This document shows, one piece after another, positions 7,139-8,053 of a stretch of DNA of 8,053 nt (position 1 is the first letter of the stretch; every line of letters begins with the position of its first letter). The notes under the pieces were generated by a model, which was given only the letters and a program-made list of their open reading frames with translations, had not been told where the DNA came from and searched no databases. Origin of the DNA: Solirubrobacterales bacterium (GTDB lineage: Bacteria; Actinomycetota; Thermoleophilia; Solirubrobacterales; Solirubrobacteraceae); NCBI GenBank assembly GCA_025963955.1, contig JAOPZU010000020.1, forward strand, positions 1 to 8,053. Reading direction: 5' to 3'. A program made the translations under genes and the position numbers.

Positions 7139-8005
7139 GTGCCGGTCCGCCCCGCCGCCGACGTCGTCGTGCCCGTCGCCGCCTCGTCCGCCGGACTGCG
7201 GGCGGTGCTCCTGCGGATGCGGGCGATCACGCTCCGGCCGGGCGACACGTTGACCGTCGTCGACAACCGCGCCGTGCGCGTCGAGGAGCCGGACGTCCTG
7301 CGCGCGGACGCGGTGCGCACCTCCTACTTCGCCCGGAACGCCGGCGCCGCCCGCGGTCACGCGCCGTGGATCGTCTTCCTCGACGCCGACGTGCACCCGC
7401 CGGTCGACCTGCTCGACCGCCTGCTCGCGCCGGCGCCGGCGCCGAGCGTGGGCCTGCTGGCCGGCGGCGTGGAGGACGACCCGGTCGGCCCACGCGGCCC
7501 GGTGGCCGCGCGCTTCGCCGAGCTCCACGGGACGATGAAACAGGCGAGCACCCTCCATCGCGGGCGTTGGGCCTTCGCCAAGACCGCCCATGCCGCCGTC
7601 CGTCGTGAGGCCTTCGCCGCCGTGGGCGGCTTTCGCGCGGGCGTCCGCTCGGGCGGGGACGCCGACCTCTGCTGGCGCCTGCGCGCGGCGGGCTGGACGC
7701 TCGAGGACCGGCCGGAGGCCGTCGTCCGCCACGCGAGCCGCACGGACGTCGCGCAGCTCCTGCGCCAGCACATGCGTCACGGCTCGGGCGCGGGCTGGCT
7801 GCAGGCCGAGCACCCCGGGTCGTTCCCGCCACGGCGCTGGCCGGGGCTCGTGCGCTGGGGACTGACCCGCGCGGCCTCGGGCCTGGCGGCCGCCGGGCGC
7901 GGCGACCGCGACGGAGCGGTCCTCGGCCTGCTCGACGGCCCGACGGTCTGGGCCTTCGAGCTCGGCCGGTACGTCCCGAACCGCCCGGCGCGTCAGCGGC
8001 GGTAG
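7139..8005 (+). CDS. Glycosyltransferase, family 2-like (GT-A fold)
   Basis: 288 residues. GT-A/GT2 features in order: DVVVPVAASSAGL (8-20) and LTVVDNRA (38-45), the nucleotide-binding start; RNAGAARGHAPWIVFLDAD (66-84) with the metal-binding D82-A-D84; GGDADLCWRLRAAGW (172-186), corresponding to the (E/D)D catalytic-base region; and AVVRHASR (194-201) after it, as in GT2 enzymes of the mycofactocin MftF type. It should transfer a sugar from a nucleotide sugar; donor and acceptor are unknown. No strong membrane helix is seen. GTG 7139 is preferred because TATCGT ends 7 nt before it and the domain begins there; ATG 7112 and GTG 7130 are in-frame alternatives, the former overlapping the start codon of the divergent gene and lying upstream of the predicted promoter. 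The end overlaps a likely convergent gene by 13 bases. Confidence 0.85.
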   Translation: MPVRPAADVVVPVAASSAGLRAVLLRMRAITLRPGDTLTVVDNRAVRVEEPDVLRADAVRTSYFARNAGAARGHAPWIVFLDADVHPPVDLLDRLLAPAPAPSVGLLAGGVEDDPVGPRGPVAARFAELHGTMKQASTLHRGRWAFAKTAHAAVRREAFAAVGGFRAGVRSGGDADLCWRLRAAGWTLEDRPEAVVRHASRTDVAQLLRQHMRHGSGAGWLQAEHPGSFPPRRWPGLVRWGLTRAASGLAAAGRGDRDGAVLGLLDGPTVWAFELGRYVPNRPARQRR

Positions 8006-8053
8006 GGGTCGCCGCGGCCGACGCGGGCGCGCACCCCGGGGACCGCGAGCACC
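7993..8053 (-). CDS. C-terminal end of a further minus-strand gene (partial)
   Basis: The minus strand is open from the window edge to a TGA at 7995-7993, giving VLAVPGVRARVGRGDPYRR as the C-terminus. Third positions are nearly all G or C, and the basic DPYRR end looks like a natural protein end. It overlaps the glycosyltransferase stop by 13 bases in convergent orientation. Too short to assign a family; chance openness in GC-rich DNA is a real alternative. Confidence 0.4.
   Translation of the reverse strand, partial: VLAVPGVRARVGRGDPYRR

Overview
High-GC DNA with strong G/C preference at third codon positions, actinobacterial in character. Gene content and family flavour (GAF-LuxR regulator, RDD+DUF2510 protein, tRNA without encoded CCA, several apparently leaderless genes) would fit Thermoleophilia/Solirubrobacterales, but that placement is inference from style, not from a marker gene. 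Nothing in the window is a mobile element, CRISPR array or phage gene.

Layout. 1-224: 5' part of an unrecognised minus-strand gene, coupled to the minus-strand GAF/LuxR-type regulator (254-1279). Divergent from it, a small membrane protein (1432-1824, plus). Convergent with that, a two-gene minus-strand methionine operon: metY (O-acetylhomoserine sulfhydrylase, 2960-4270) then metX (homoserine O-acetyltransferase, 1837-2937). Together they make O-acetylhomoserine and convert it with sulfide to homocysteine (direct sulfhydrylation).

The most interesting part is the control region of metY-metX. A near-perfect promoter (TTGACA, 17-nt spacer, TACCGT) is followed after exactly 7 nt by an ATG opening a 22-codon ORF, MQQLLLTCGSGRCLR..., with two Cys codons. 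This looks like a leaderless cysteine-sensing leader peptide, 118 nt ahead of metY, with competing hairpins and a short hairpin over the metY Shine-Dalgarno. A 21-bp imperfect palindrome covers the -35 box. The operon may thus have both transcriptional and attenuation-type control.

Beyond it: about 275 bp with no supportable gene, a terminator, tRNA-Asp(GTC) on the minus strand, and a cytochrome P450 (5055-6386, plus) with a promoter-proximal perfect inverted repeat typical of a TetR-family operator. A cluster of inverted and direct repeats (6415-6489) separates the P450 from a convergent RDD/DUF2510 membrane protein (6490-7113, minus). That gene and a divergent family-2 glycosyltransferase (7139-8005, plus) appear to share one bidirectional, leaderless promoter whose two -10 boxes overlap. 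The last ~60 bases carry the C-terminus of a further minus-strand gene.

Long ORFs antisense to these genes, and the open frame running from the tRNA into the P450, are GC-driven shadows and are not annotated.
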